Shown here: piece by piece, positions 49,519-57,322 of the stretch
Layout: every line of letters starts with the position of its first letter
How positions within the stretch are numbered: the first letter of the stretch is position 1
Assembly: GCA_035651715.1 (NCBI GenBank)
Contig: DASRFD010000049.1
Span: forward strand, 1-64,000
Direction: 5' to 3'
DNA from: Nevskia sp035651715
GTDB taxonomy: Bacteria > Pseudomonadota > Gammaproteobacteria > Nevskiales > Nevskiaceae
Length of the DNA: 64,000 bases
The notes under the pieces: model-generated
What the model was told of the DNA's origin: nothing
The model's database searches: none
The model's input: only the letters and a program-made list of their open reading frames with translations
Made by a program: the position numbers and the translations under genes

Positions 49519-50406
49519 TCAGCGTTCGAGTTCGTCCAGCGTCTTCGGCCAGTTGCTTTTCAGCAGACGCGACAAGGCGCGGTCGGCGAGCAGCCTGCCC
49601 TCGGTCTGGCAGCGGGCGCAGTAGTTGGCCTCGTTGTCGGCATAGACGATGCGCTGCACCGGCGCGCCGCAGTCCGGACAAGGCAGCTTGTAGCGGCCGT
49701 GCACGGCCATCTCCGGGCGGAACGCGGTGACTTTCTCCGGCCACTTGTCCGCGGCTTCGCGGCGCAGGCGCTCGGTCCATTCGCGCATCACCGCCTGCGT
49801 CGCCTCGAACAGGCGCCGCATCTCCTCGTCCTTGATCGAACGCGTCTGCTTGAACGGCGACAGGCGCGCCCGATGCAGGATCTCGTCGGAGTAGGCGTTG
49901 CCGATGGCCGCCAGCACGGTGGGATCGGTGAGCGCGCGCTTGAGCGTGTGGTTCTCGCGCGCCAGCGCGCCGGCGAAATGCGCCGGGTCGGCATCCATCA
50001 CTTCCAGGCCGCCGCGCTCGAAGGCCTTGAGGGCTTCGAGCCCCTGCACCAGGTGCAGCGCGGCGCGGCGCTTGCTGCCGTGCTCCACCAGCAGCAGAGT
50101 GCCGTGCTCGAAGTCGAAGGCGGCGAGCCCGGAGCCCTTGGGCATCGGCGCATCCGGCTTCTTCCAGTGCAGGCGGCCGAGGATCATCAGGTGGATCACG
50201 GCGAAATACCCGCCTTCGAATTCGAACACCAGGCGCTTGCCGATGCGCGAGGTGCCGAGCAGGCGGCGGCCGTCGAGCTCGGCCGGCGCCGGCGCCACCG
50301 AGCGCAACACGAAGGGGTTGCCGATGCGCAGGCGCCGCAGCTTCGCGTCGCGCGCCATCGCTTCGATGCGCTCAAGGTAGACGGTCAGGTCGGGCAGCTC
50401 CGGCAT
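49519..50406 (-). CDS. Fpg/Nei-family DNA glycosylase
   Basis: A 295-residue protein starting MPELPDLTVYLERIEAMARD, with the catalytic Pro2-Glu3 of the family. HLMILGRLHWKK and the helix-two-turn-helix region (GNAYSDEILHRARLSPFKQT) are present. The C-terminal zinc finger is LPCPDCGAPVQRIVYADNEA and YCARCQTEGRLLADR with four Cys. It excises oxidised bases and cleaves the strand. The MPELPD start and divergent core differ from housekeeping Fpg (MPELPEV), so this is a paralogous group. It stands alone and is not linked to repair genes. Confidence 0.88.
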   Translation of the reverse strand: MPELPDLTVYLERIEAMARDAKLRRLRIGNPFVLRSVAPAPAELDGRRLLGTSRIGKRLVFEFEGGYFAVIHLMILGRLHWKKPDAPMPKGSGLAAFDFEHGTLLLVEHGSKRRAALHLVQGLEALKAFERGGLEVMDADPAHFAGALARENHTLKRALTDPTVLAAIGNAYSDEILHRARLSPFKQTRSIKDEEMRRLFEATQAVMREWTERLRREAADKWPEKVTAFRPEMAVHGRYKLPCPDCGAPVQRIVYADNEANYCARCQTEGRLLADRALSRLLKSNWPKTLDELER

Positions 50407-50415
50407 GTCCGCAGT

Positions 50416-51063
50416 CTACTCGTCCTCCGCCGCGGACTCCGCCTTGCCGCGCGGCATGCCGTTGACGCGGCGGGTGCGCTCCGGATCGAACCGCCAGGGG
50501 CAGCCCCAGAACGGGGCGCTGTACACCAGGTAATGCGGGAAGCGCGGGTCGGGCCGCTCGCGGCTGGTCACCAGCACGTTGCGCTCCAGGTCGAAATGGC
50601 CGAAGCCGTAGGGCACTTCCGGCAGGCGCAGGCCGATGTCCTCGCCCTGGTCGCGCAGCCAGGCGCGCAGGAAGAAGGCGGCGGCGCCGAAGGGCGGAGT
50701 GGTGGCGCGGTACCACCAGGGGCCGTCCCAGCGCTGGAACACGTAGCGGCCGAGCACCACGGCGCAGCGGCCGGCGCTGCGCAACAGCAGCGGATGGGCC
50801 TCGCGCAGGGTGGCCGCGCCGGCTTCGCGCATGCAGATTTCGCCCAGGGCCTCGCGCGGTGCCAGGCGGTCCTGCTGATAGCAGAGGAAATGGCGATCGC
50901 CGCGGGCGCCGCGCTGCGTCGCCGTCGCGGCGCGGCGTGATTCGCGGATCAGCCACTCGCCGCCCGGAAAGCGCAGGCTTTCGCTGGCGCGCTCGACCAG
51001 CGGCGTGGCATCGGTGCCGGACGACGCCGGCGGGGCGGAAACCTCGGGCAGGGCGGGGGACAT
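50416..51063 (-). CDS. Conserved hypothetical protein
   Basis: A 215-residue cytoplasmic protein starting MSPALPEVSAPPASSGTDAT. The main part includes GEWLIRESRRAATATQRGAR, DRHFLCYQQDRLAPREALGE, FQRWDGPWWYRATTPPFGAA and PYLVYSAPFWGCPW-like residues near the end. Trp- and Arg-rich composition is notable. I do not recognise the family. ATG 51063 is the first in-frame start after the hydrolase stop region. It lies 9 bases upstream of the Fpg-family gene on the same strand, so the two may be co-transcribed, but a DNA-repair role is only a guess. Confidence 0.6.
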   Translation of the reverse strand: MSPALPEVSAPPASSGTDATPLVERASESLRFPGGEWLIRESRRAATATQRGARGDRHFLCYQQDRLAPREALGEICMREAGAATLREAHPLLLRSAGRCAVVLGRYVFQRWDGPWWYRATTPPFGAAAFFLRAWLRDQGEDIGLRLPEVPYGFGHFDLERNVLVTSRERPDPRFPHYLVYSAPFWGCPWRFDPERTRRVNGMPRGKAESAAEDE

Positions 51064-51170
51064 GGCGGGACTCGCTGCGGCGGGCCGGATCGGCCCAGCA
51101 GCGAGGCTAGCGGCGGCGCATGCCGGCGCCGTGCCGGACTTGTGCAAAAGCGGAGGAATCCGCGGCCGGC

Positions 51171-51989
51171 TCAGGGGCGCTCGGCCAGGAAGGATTCGAG
51201 CGCCTGGTTGAAGGCCGGCGCATTCCACAGGTTCATCGCGTGGGAGGCGGCGGGAATGGTGGCGCGGCGCGCGCCCGGCAACAGTTCCTGCAGCGCGTCG
51301 AGCACCGCCGGATACGGCTGCGGGCTGCGGGCGCCGCCGACCAGCAGCAGCGGCCGCGACAGGCGCAGCGCGTTGTCGGGCGTGACCCGCGCATAGCTCT
51401 CCGCCGCCTGGCCGATCAGGGTGTTGGCGTTGTCGCGCATCATCCGCCTGATCGACGGCACGGTGCGGTTCCAGGTGCCGGCGCCGCTGACCGTGTCGAT
51501 GAACAGCTCCAGTGCTTCCTCGGCGCGGCCCTGGCGCAGCAGCTCCAGCGCGCGGCCGCGGAAACCGCCGCGGTCGAGTTCCTGGCCGCCGGCGGCGCCG
51601 GCGCGCAGGCCGGGCTCGGCCAGCACCAGGCTGCGCAGCAGTTCCGGCGCGTGCTGCGCCAGGGCGTAGGCCACGCTGCCGCCGCGCGAGTGGCCGACCA
51701 GGTCGACCGGTTCCAGGCGCAGGCCGCGCACGAAGGCGGCGAGGTCGGCGGCATGCTGCTCGACCGAGAAGCCGCCGCCGTCGCCGTTCCAGGCCTCGGG
51801 CCAGTAACGCCGAAGGCTCAGGGCGATGACGCGCCGCCGCACGGCCAGCGGCTCCATCTGCGGCGCCCAGAAGCGGTAGTCGCAAAGGCTGCCGTGCACC
51901 AGCAGCAGCGGCGCGCCGGCGCCGGCTTCGACATAGCTGAAGTCGTAATCGTCGACGCGCAGCGTGCGCGCGGGAAGAGCCTGGGGCAT
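51171..51989 (-). CDS. Alpha/beta hydrolase
   Basis: A 272-residue alpha/beta hydrolase starting MPQALPARTLRVDDYDFSYV. The oxyanion loop is LLLVHGSLCDYRFW. The nucleophile elbow is VDLVGHSRGGSVAYAL (Ser in GHSRGG), and the catalytic His lies in IPAASHAMNLWN near the end. The fold and length fit pimeloyl-ester-esterase-like or non-haem haloperoxidase-like enzymes. ATG 51989 is chosen over an in-frame ATG at 52127 that would add an unconserved Arg/Pro-rich stretch. Substrate is unknown. Its start region faces the divergent lipoprotein gene at 52139. Confidence 0.85.
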   Translation of the reverse strand: MPQALPARTLRVDDYDFSYVEAGAGAPLLLVHGSLCDYRFWAPQMEPLAVRRRVIALSLRRYWPEAWNGDGGGFSVEQHAADLAAFVRGLRLEPVDLVGHSRGGSVAYALAQHAPELLRSLVLAEPGLRAGAAGGQELDRGGFRGRALELLRQGRAEEALELFIDTVSGAGTWNRTVPSIRRMMRDNANTLIGQAAESYARVTPDNALRLSRPLLLVGGARSPQPYPAVLDALQELLPGARRATIPAASHAMNLWNAPAFNQALESFLAERP

Positions 51990-52138
51990 GTGATGCGGCG
52001 GAGTGGTTTTTTCTATGGTCCCGCCGCCATGGTCGGGGTATTCGCGCCTGCCGGCAAATCCGGCGGCGCCCCGCCCTGCATCCAAGCTGCACGAGATGCG
52101 GCGCCATGGCGGTGCCGCCCGCCGCACGGGGTCATTCC

Positions 52139-52732
52139 ATGAAGCGCATCCGTTCCAGCCTGATCAGCCTGTTGTTCACCGCCGCGGTGGCGTTGCCGCT
52201 GCTGGCCTGCAGCCATCCGGCCGAGGGCCACGGTTTCGTCCACTTCGAGCGCGGCGGCATCAGCCTGCGCAACGGCGCGGTGCTGATCAAGGTCAAAGGC
52301 CATGATACGGCACGGGTCAGCAGCACCGGCGGCCTGCGCATCGGCGACGCCGACATCGCGGTGTCGCCGCAGGGCCAGGCGGCGCTGGAGCACTACAACG
52401 CCACCGCGCAGATCTTCACCGACCAGGCGATGAACCTGGGCCTGGACAGCGCGGACTTCGCGCTGCACACCCTTGGCCAGGTGTTCGAAGGGCTGGTGCA
52501 AGGCACTCCCGACCGCGCCGGCCGCGAGGCCGAGCAGGGCAGCCGCGTCATCGAGGCCCGCGCCCGGGGACTGTGCCTGCGCATCCAGGAGTGGCGCCTG
52601 GCCCAAGATGCGGCGGCCGAGGCGGTGCCGGCGTTCCGTCCTTACGCGGTGATCCGCGGCGAGGACCTCGACGACTGCCAGGCGGGTCCCGGCAAGGACC
52701 GCGCGCCCGGCGCGGCGCAGATCGCCAGCTGA
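52139..52732 (+). CDS. Lipoprotein, possibly YggN/DUF2884-like
   Basis: A 197-residue protein, MKRIRSSLISLLFTAAVALP, with a lipobox LPLLAC (Cys24). The mature part has short strands (ISLRNGAVLIKVKGHDTARV, LRIGDADIAVSPQGQAALEH) followed by helices, a pattern reminiscent of DUF2884/YggN; this is a weak assignment. The Cys pair LCLRIQE and LDDCQAG may form a disulfide. ATG 52139 is the first start giving the signal sequence. It is divergent from the hydrolase gene. Confidence 0.6.
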   Translation: MKRIRSSLISLLFTAAVALPLLACSHPAEGHGFVHFERGGISLRNGAVLIKVKGHDTARVSSTGGLRIGDADIAVSPQGQAALEHYNATAQIFTDQAMNLGLDSADFALHTLGQVFEGLVQGTPDRAGREAEQGSRVIEARARGLCLRIQEWRLAQDAAAEAVPAFRPYAVIRGEDLDDCQAGPGKDRAPGAAQIAS

Positions 52733-52895
52733 ATCCCGCTCCACCGGTTGCGGCGGAACCTCGGCCTCCCGCCCGCTGTCCATCAGGGCACAGGCGCCGC
52801 TGTCGCGGGTCGATGGACCCTGCCCGGCGCCTGGCCGGGGGCTGCCAACGGGTGTCCGGCGTGGTTCAATCAGTTCCACTTCATGGAGGAAGGCA

Positions 52896-53114
52896 ATGGA
52901 CGTGTTGAAGAAAACCGCATTCGTTCTGGTTCTGGCCGTGGTCGGCGCGAGCCTGGACGCCTGCAACAAGAACCAGGGCGACTCCAGTCAGTCCGCCGCC
53001 CCGCCGGCGGCGCAGAGCCCGGGCACCAGTGCGCCCGCGCCTGCCGAGGGCGCGTCGTCGTCATCTTCCTCGTCGTCCGGCGGCGCCAGCTCCTCGTCTT
53101 CTTCGGGCGCCTGA
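52896..53114 (+). CDS. Small Ser-rich lipoprotein-like protein
   Basis: A 72-residue protein preceded by GGAGGAAGGCA, a strong ribosome site. MDVLKKTAFVLVLAVVGASL is a signal sequence ending at Cys23 (SLDAC), a plausible lipobox. The mature part is low-complexity: Pro/Ala, then two Ser runs broken by Gly/Ala up to SSSSGA. A perfect rho-independent terminator follows 25 bases after the stop. Function is unknown; the composition suggests an unstructured surface or periplasmic tail. Confidence 0.6.
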   Translation: MDVLKKTAFVLVLAVVGASLDACNKNQGDSSQSAAPPAAQSPGTSAPAPAEGASSSSSSSSGGASSSSSSGA

Positions 53115-53138
53115 GCGGCAGGATCGGACCAGGGCAGC

Positions 53139-53164
53139 AAGGGCCGCGCGAGCGGCCCTTTTTT
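53139..53164 (+). terminator. Rho-independent terminator
   Basis: AAGGGCCGC (53139-53147) and GCGGCCCTT (53152-53160) form a perfect 9-bp stem with loop GCGA, followed by TTTT (six T in a row counting the stem end). It lies 25 bases after the stop of the Ser-rich protein. Confidence 0.85.
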
Positions 53165-53316
53165 GTGGGGCATTCCTCGGACTAGGCGCCGGGGCCGGCT
53201 TGCGCTAGGCTGCCCGGGCCGCCCTGCCATGCCGTTCCGTGCGCAGATGTGCTGGACCAGCGGCGGAACCGTGGCATGCGCCGGACGGGCAACCTGTCTG
53301 GTCAGGAGGGCATGTC

Positions 53317-53772
53317 ATGAGCGAATTGGACACCATCACGCTGCTCAATCGTCTGATCGTCACGTCAAAAAATGGCGAGGAGGCCTTGCGCGCGGCCGCT
53401 TCGGAAGCGCACCACGACGAGCTGAAGCGCTCGCTGATGGAGTACTCCCGGTTCTTCCACGATGCGGCGCACGAGATGCAGGAAACGGTGCTGAAGCTGG
53501 GCGGCCATCCGAAGGCCGTCGGCACCTTCGGCAACACGGTGCACCGCTGGGTGCTGCACATGAAGGCGCTGACCGAGGGCCGCAACGAAGCGGTGATTCT
53601 CGACAGCGTCGAGGACGACGAGCGCGAGGCCGACGAGCGCTTCGAAGAGGCGGTAAGCCGCTGGGAAACGCCGCCGGAAGTCCACGCGATGCTGGAGCGG
53701 CAGCGTGACGAGGCGCGCCGGCGTCACGAGGCGATCCGCGACCTGCGGCTGAGGCTCGACACGCTGCACTGA
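53317..53772 (+). CDS. DUF2383 (PA2169-type) four-helix bundle protein
   Basis: A 151-residue soluble helical protein: SELDTITLLNRLIVTSKNGE, then HDELKRSLMEYSRFFHDAAH, EMQETVLKLGGHPKAVGTFG and DDEREADERFEEAVSR. This matches the PA2169-family four-helix bundle (DUF2383). Family members are ferritin-like in fold and often stress-related. ATG 53317 follows CAGGAGGGCATGTC. An ATG at 53312 in another frame hits a stop after one codon. No partner is apparent; it is 229 bases before the sigma factor gene. Confidence 0.85.
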   Translation: MSELDTITLLNRLIVTSKNGEEALRAAASEAHHDELKRSLMEYSRFFHDAAHEMQETVLKLGGHPKAVGTFGNTVHRWVLHMKALTEGRNEAVILDSVEDDEREADERFEEAVSRWETPPEVHAMLERQRDEARRRHEAIRDLRLRLDTLH

Positions 53773-54001
53773 GCGGGTGCTCCCGCCGCGCCCGGGAGCA
53801 CCCGGGCGCGGCGCCGGTATGGCTTACACGATACCGGTAATATTTTCATGCCCCGGCGGCCACCGGGCTGCCCCCGCGAGCGCCCCTTGTGTGCTAAGTG
53901 TTTGATTAATTCTAGTTTTTTGAAATCCACGACCCTGGCATACAACTCGCAACCCTAGTGTCGGAGCACTAAAGATATCCGACCATCTTAGGGAGCGAGA
54001 C

Positions 54002-54709
54002 ATGGCCGCGACTGCCCGACTCAAGCAGCACAACGAACACCCGGCACGGGCGCACAAGCCCGAGTGGGCCGCCACCGGACCGGCTGCCCGCCCGCCGCAA
54101 AACCCCTCCGAGGCTGCCAACGACAGCAGCATCGGGGCCGAGCGCGATATCGACGAACAGCTGGTGGCGCGCGCCCAGGCCGGCGACGAGATGGCTTTCG
54201 AACTGCTGGTGCGCAAGTACCAGCAGAAGGCGATCCAGCTGGTCAGCCGCCTGGTCGGCGAAGCCGACGCGCCGGACGTGGCGCAGGAGGCCTTCATCAA
54301 GGCCTATCGCGCCCTGTCCGGCTTCCGCGGCCAGAGCGCGTTCTATACCTGGCTGTACCGCATCGCCATCAACTCCGCCAAGAACCACCTGGTGTCGCGC
54401 GCGCGGCGCCCGGCCGGGCAGGACATCGACATCGCCGATGCCGAGCTGTACGGCCACACCGGCCAGCTCAGCGATCTCGACACTCCGGAATCGACGCTGC
54501 TGGCGCAGGAGATCAAGGACAAGGTCACCTCGGTGATCAGCAAGCTGCCGTCCGATCTGCGCCAGGCCATCGTGCTGCGCGAACTCGACGGCCTCAGCTA
54601 CGAGGAGATCGCCGAGGCCATGCGCTGCCCGATCGGCACGGTGCGCTCGCGCATCTTCCGCGCCCGCGAATCGATCGACGCGGTGGTGCAGCCGCTGCTG
54701 GACGCCTGA
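54002..54709 (+). CDS. rpoE: ECF sigma factor, RpoE/AlgU-like, with N-terminal extension
   Basis: A 235-residue sigma factor. Region 2 includes DEMAFELLVRKYQQKAIQLV, PDVAQEAFIKAYRALSGFRG and FYTWLYRIAINSAKNHLVSR. Region 4 includes LPSDLRQAIVLRELDGLSYE and EIAEAMRCPIGTVRSRIFRA. These are very close to RpoE/AlgU. The usual start (DIDEQLV) is preceded here by about 48 residues, polar and Pro/Ala-rich. No start codon lies between ATG 54002 (with GGGAG upstream) and DIDEQLV, so the extension seems real. No anti-sigma gene follows; the next gene is on the other strand. The inverted repeat TAGTG-N6-CACTA (53956-53971) lies in the leader. Confidence 0.9.
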   Translation: MAATARLKQHNEHPARAHKPEWAATGPAARPPQNPSEAANDSSIGAERDIDEQLVARAQAGDEMAFELLVRKYQQKAIQLVSRLVGEADAPDVAQEAFIKAYRALSGFRGQSAFYTWLYRIAINSAKNHLVSRARRPAGQDIDIADAELYGHTGQLSDLDTPESTLLAQEIKDKVTSVISKLPSDLRQAIVLRELDGLSYEEIAEAMRCPIGTVRSRIFRARESIDAVVQPLLDA

Positions 54710-54719
54710 GGCGGCTTCC

Positions 54720-55106
54720 CTAAAGCCCCGGCAGGCCGCGATATAGGCACAGGCCGCTGGCGCCGAGCAGGGCGATCAAGGTCAGCAGGATGCCGGCGGT
54801 GCGGCCCAACGCCCACTGTTGCGTGAAGGACAGGGCGTAGCCGTGCAGCAGGCGGCCGAGCAGCAGCGACAGGCCGAGGCAGTGCAGCACCCAGCGCGGC
54901 TCGGCGGACAGTTCGAGGAAGCCCATCATCGCCAGGATCAGCGGCACGTATTCGGCGAAATTGCCGTGGCCGCGGATGCGCCGCTGCAGCGTGGGGCTGC
55001 CGCCGTCGCCGAGCCCCGGATTGCCCGGGCCGACCCGGCCCAGCACCACGCGGATGCTCAGCACCAGGAACCAGAGGCCGAGGGCCCCGGCGTAAAGCAG
55101 GGTCAC
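54720..55106 (-). CDS. MAPEG-family membrane protein
   Basis: A 128-residue protein with four membrane segments. It reads MTLLYAGALGLWFLVLSIRV (GTG start), then RRIRGHGNFAEYVPLILAMM, where the R-x-x-x-NxxEY motif binds glutathione in MAPEG proteins, and GLSLLLGRLLHGYALS. GTG 55106 was chosen because it gives the family N-terminus; a longer frame starting upstream would add Arg-rich non-conserved sequence. Family members include membrane-bound glutathione S-transferases. It is convergent with the sigma factor gene (10-base gap). Confidence 0.8.
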   Translation of the reverse strand: MTLLYAGALGLWFLVLSIRVVLGRVGPGNPGLGDGGSPTLQRRIRGHGNFAEYVPLILAMMGFLELSAEPRWVLHCLGLSLLLGRLLHGYALSFTQQWALGRTAGILLTLIALLGASGLCLYRGLPGL

Positions 55107-55236
55107 CCGCTGGGATTGTAGCGGCGCCGTTCGCCCGACGCGGCGAACGGCGGCCCTGGCGTGGCGGTCCATGCCCTGGAACGCACGCGCTGCCCGCACG
55201 GGCGGGGTTCGTGTCCACCATTGCGGAGTCGCCCTC

Positions 55237-55635
55237 ATGGTCCGCCAACTTGCCCTTGCCCTGCTGGCCGCCGCCACCGCCGCCGGCGCCGAACCGCCCG
55301 CCGCCGAAGCCGGCGGCACCGCGGCGCCGCTCAACCGCACCGTGCGCGGCGGCTTTGTCACCACCGCGCTGCGCGCCACCAACTGCACCACGCCGGAGAA
55401 AGCGGTGGAGCTGGCCCGCCTGCGGGTCGAGCAGGGCGCCGGTCCCGCCTTCGACAGGATGCAGGCTTACACCGCACAGCACGCCTGCGCCGTATCCGAT
55501 TTCGCCGCCCTGGTGGTCGGCCCGCTGATCTATCAGGGCCGGGTCGACAACCAGGACATCGTCGTGGTCAAGGCTGCCAACTACAACGGCCTCTACGTAC
55601 TGCTGGTGGCGTCTTGCCAGCAGGACGGCATCTGA
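55237..55635 (+). CDS. Exported protein of unknown function
   Basis: A 132-residue protein starting MVRQLALALLAAATAAGAEP, a signal peptide with cleavage near residue 18. The mature part has Cys residues in ALRATNCTTPEKAVELARLR, QHACAVSDF and VASCQQDGI, likely disulfide-forming, and strands such as ALVVGPLIYQGRVDNQDIVV. No family is recognised. ATG 55237 is the first start giving the signal. It is convergent with the P450 gene. Confidence 0.65.
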   Translation: MVRQLALALLAAATAAGAEPPAAEAGGTAAPLNRTVRGGFVTTALRATNCTTPEKAVELARLRVEQGAGPAFDRMQAYTAQHACAVSDFAALVVGPLIYQGRVDNQDIVVVKAANYNGLYVLLVASCQQDGI

Positions 55636-55664
55636 ACTGAGCGGAGGTTGCGCGGCCGCTTCGC

Positions 55665-57050
55665 TCAGGCGCGCCGCTCGAATATCACGCGCAGGTCCTC
55701 CGGGCCCATGGTGAAGCCGTAGCGCTCCCGCACCCGGGCGCCCCCTTCCCAGGGGCGCACGGTGAAGTGGCGGCCGAGCATGGCGGCCACGGCCCTGATC
55801 TCGGCCTGCGCCAGGTTGCGGCCTGGGCACATGCGCTGGCCGGCGCCGAAGGGCATCGGCGGGCTCTGGATGAAGTGCGGCTGCGCCGGTTCCAGCCAGC
55901 GCTCCGGCCTGAAGTCCCCGGCCTGCGCGAACTGCGCCTCGTCCAGCGCGTTGACCCGGTGGGGAATCAGGAAATCGGTGCCGGCGCGGAAGCGATGGCC
56001 GGCGAGCTCCACCTCCTCCAGCGCGGTGCCGCCGGTGATCGGCGCCACCGGCTTGAGCCGCAGCGTTTCGCCGGTCAGCGCGTCGATCCAGCGGCTCAGA
56101 GATTCAGCGTCGCCCTGCGCCGCTTCCTGCCGCAGGCGCTGCTGCGCCTCCGGGTGCAGGGCCAGGAAGTGCAGCATCCAGGCCAGGGTGTTGGCCGTGG
56201 TGTCCTCGCCGGCCAGCAGCGTGGTGATGGTGTTGGCGTAGATCTCGTCGTCGTTGAGGCCCACGCCGTCGTCGTCGCGCGAAACGATGAAGGCCTCGAT
56301 CAGGTTGCCCGGCGCCTGGGCGCGGGCCGGGTCCGCGGCAATGCGCGCATGCGCCTCGGCGATGCGCTGGCCGACGAAGTCGCGCACGGCCTTGAGCTCG
56401 CGCACCAGTTTGCGGTCGGCCGGCAGCGGCAGGTACTGCCAGTAGGGAAAGGGCGCGTTCGCCCGCCGCGCCACCATCGGGAAGATGTGCTCCAGGTGGT
56501 GCTGGATCACATCGCCTTCCTGTTCCAGGGTATTGCCGTCGAAGCCGAAGGCGAAGCGCGTCACCACGTCCACGGTGTAGCGCATCAGGTCCGCCTGCAC
56601 GTCCACCGGCTGGCCGGCCGAGGCCGACCAGCGGCGCTGCAGCTTCGCCGTGATGGCCTCCATGTCGCGCAGGAACGGCGCGATCTGGTGCGCGTTGAGC
56701 GCCTTGCTCCACAGCCGCCGCTGCCGCTTCCAGCTCTCGCCCTCGGCGGCAAAGACGCCGCAGACGCCGAGTTCGCGGAACACCGGCTCCAGCCGCTTGC
56801 TGCGGCTGAACAGGCGCGGCCGCTCGCGCAGGATCTGGCGGATTGCGGCGAGGTCGGTGACGCAGACGATGGTCTTGCGTCCCAGCTTGACCTTGAACAG
56901 CGGGCCGTACTCGCGGGCCCAGGCTTCCAGCTGCTGGTGGATGCGCGGCAGCTCGATGTCGGGCAGGTTGCCGAGCAGCGGCCAACCCCTGGGGCCCGGC
57001 AGGCGCTCGACGTCGGTGAAAGGCAGGGGGGCGGAGCGGGTGTCGTCCAT
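55665..57050 (-). CDS. Cytochrome P450
   Basis: A 461-residue P450. The I-helix oxygen-binding motif is AGEDTT (280-285), the K-helix ExxR is ETLR (328-331), and the haem loop is PFGAGQRMCPGRNLA with Cys408. The N-terminus has LPGPRGWPLLGNLP, more like class II P450s, but there is no membrane anchor, so it is soluble. It probably hydroxylates a hydrophobic substrate with electrons from a redox partner not found here. The palindromic element at 57108 lies just upstream of its start, possibly within its promoter region. Confidence 0.95.
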   Translation of the reverse strand: MDDTRSAPLPFTDVERLPGPRGWPLLGNLPDIELPRIHQQLEAWAREYGPLFKVKLGRKTIVCVTDLAAIRQILRERPRLFSRSKRLEPVFRELGVCGVFAAEGESWKRQRRLWSKALNAHQIAPFLRDMEAITAKLQRRWSASAGQPVDVQADLMRYTVDVVTRFAFGFDGNTLEQEGDVIQHHLEHIFPMVARRANAPFPYWQYLPLPADRKLVRELKAVRDFVGQRIAEAHARIAADPARAQAPGNLIEAFIVSRDDDGVGLNDDEIYANTITTLLAGEDTTANTLAWMLHFLALHPEAQQRLRQEAAQGDAESLSRWIDALTGETLRLKPVAPITGGTALEEVELAGHRFRAGTDFLIPHRVNALDEAQFAQAGDFRPERWLEPAQPHFIQSPPMPFGAGQRMCPGRNLAQAEIRAVAAMLGRHFTVRPWEGGARVRERYGFTMGPEDLRVIFERRA

Positions 57051-57107
57051 AATGGCTCCTCGGCCATGGCGGCCCTTCCTCGCGGCCGCCTCGATTCGGA
57101 CATTCTA

Positions 57108-57276
57108 GGGCCTGTTCACGCTATTTTGATCGCTGCGAAGAGGGCCTGTTTTGGCGCAGTACAAGGCGCGACCGAGGCGGTGTACTGGATGTACACAAGG
57201 AGGAGCAACGCGGCAATGCGCCAAACAGACCCCTTCCCGGGGGCAACGCAGCGATCGATATAGCGTGAACAGGCCC
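57108..57276. mobile_element. MITE-like palindromic element, 169 bp
   Basis: GGGCCTGTTCACGCTAT (57108-57124) is the exact reverse complement of ATAGCGTGAACAGGCCC (57260-57276). The arms extend to 30 bases (57108-57137 and 57247-57276) with two mismatches. Inside lies a second inverted pair, AGGGCCTGTTTTGGCGCA against TGCGCCAAACAGACCCCT, and a small hairpin TGTAC-TGGAT-GTACA. There is no transposase. It is a non-autonomous or REP-like element between the P450 start and a secreted hydrolase gene. Confidence 0.75.
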
Positions 57277-57322
57277 CAGCCCGCACCGGCCGCCGCGGAC
57301 GGGCGGCCGGTGCGGCCAGAGC

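Noticed and set aside
57130..57263. Coding sequence inside the 57 kb palindromic element
   Set aside because: The open frame is short, follows the nested repeats and is better explained by element structure than by protein coding.
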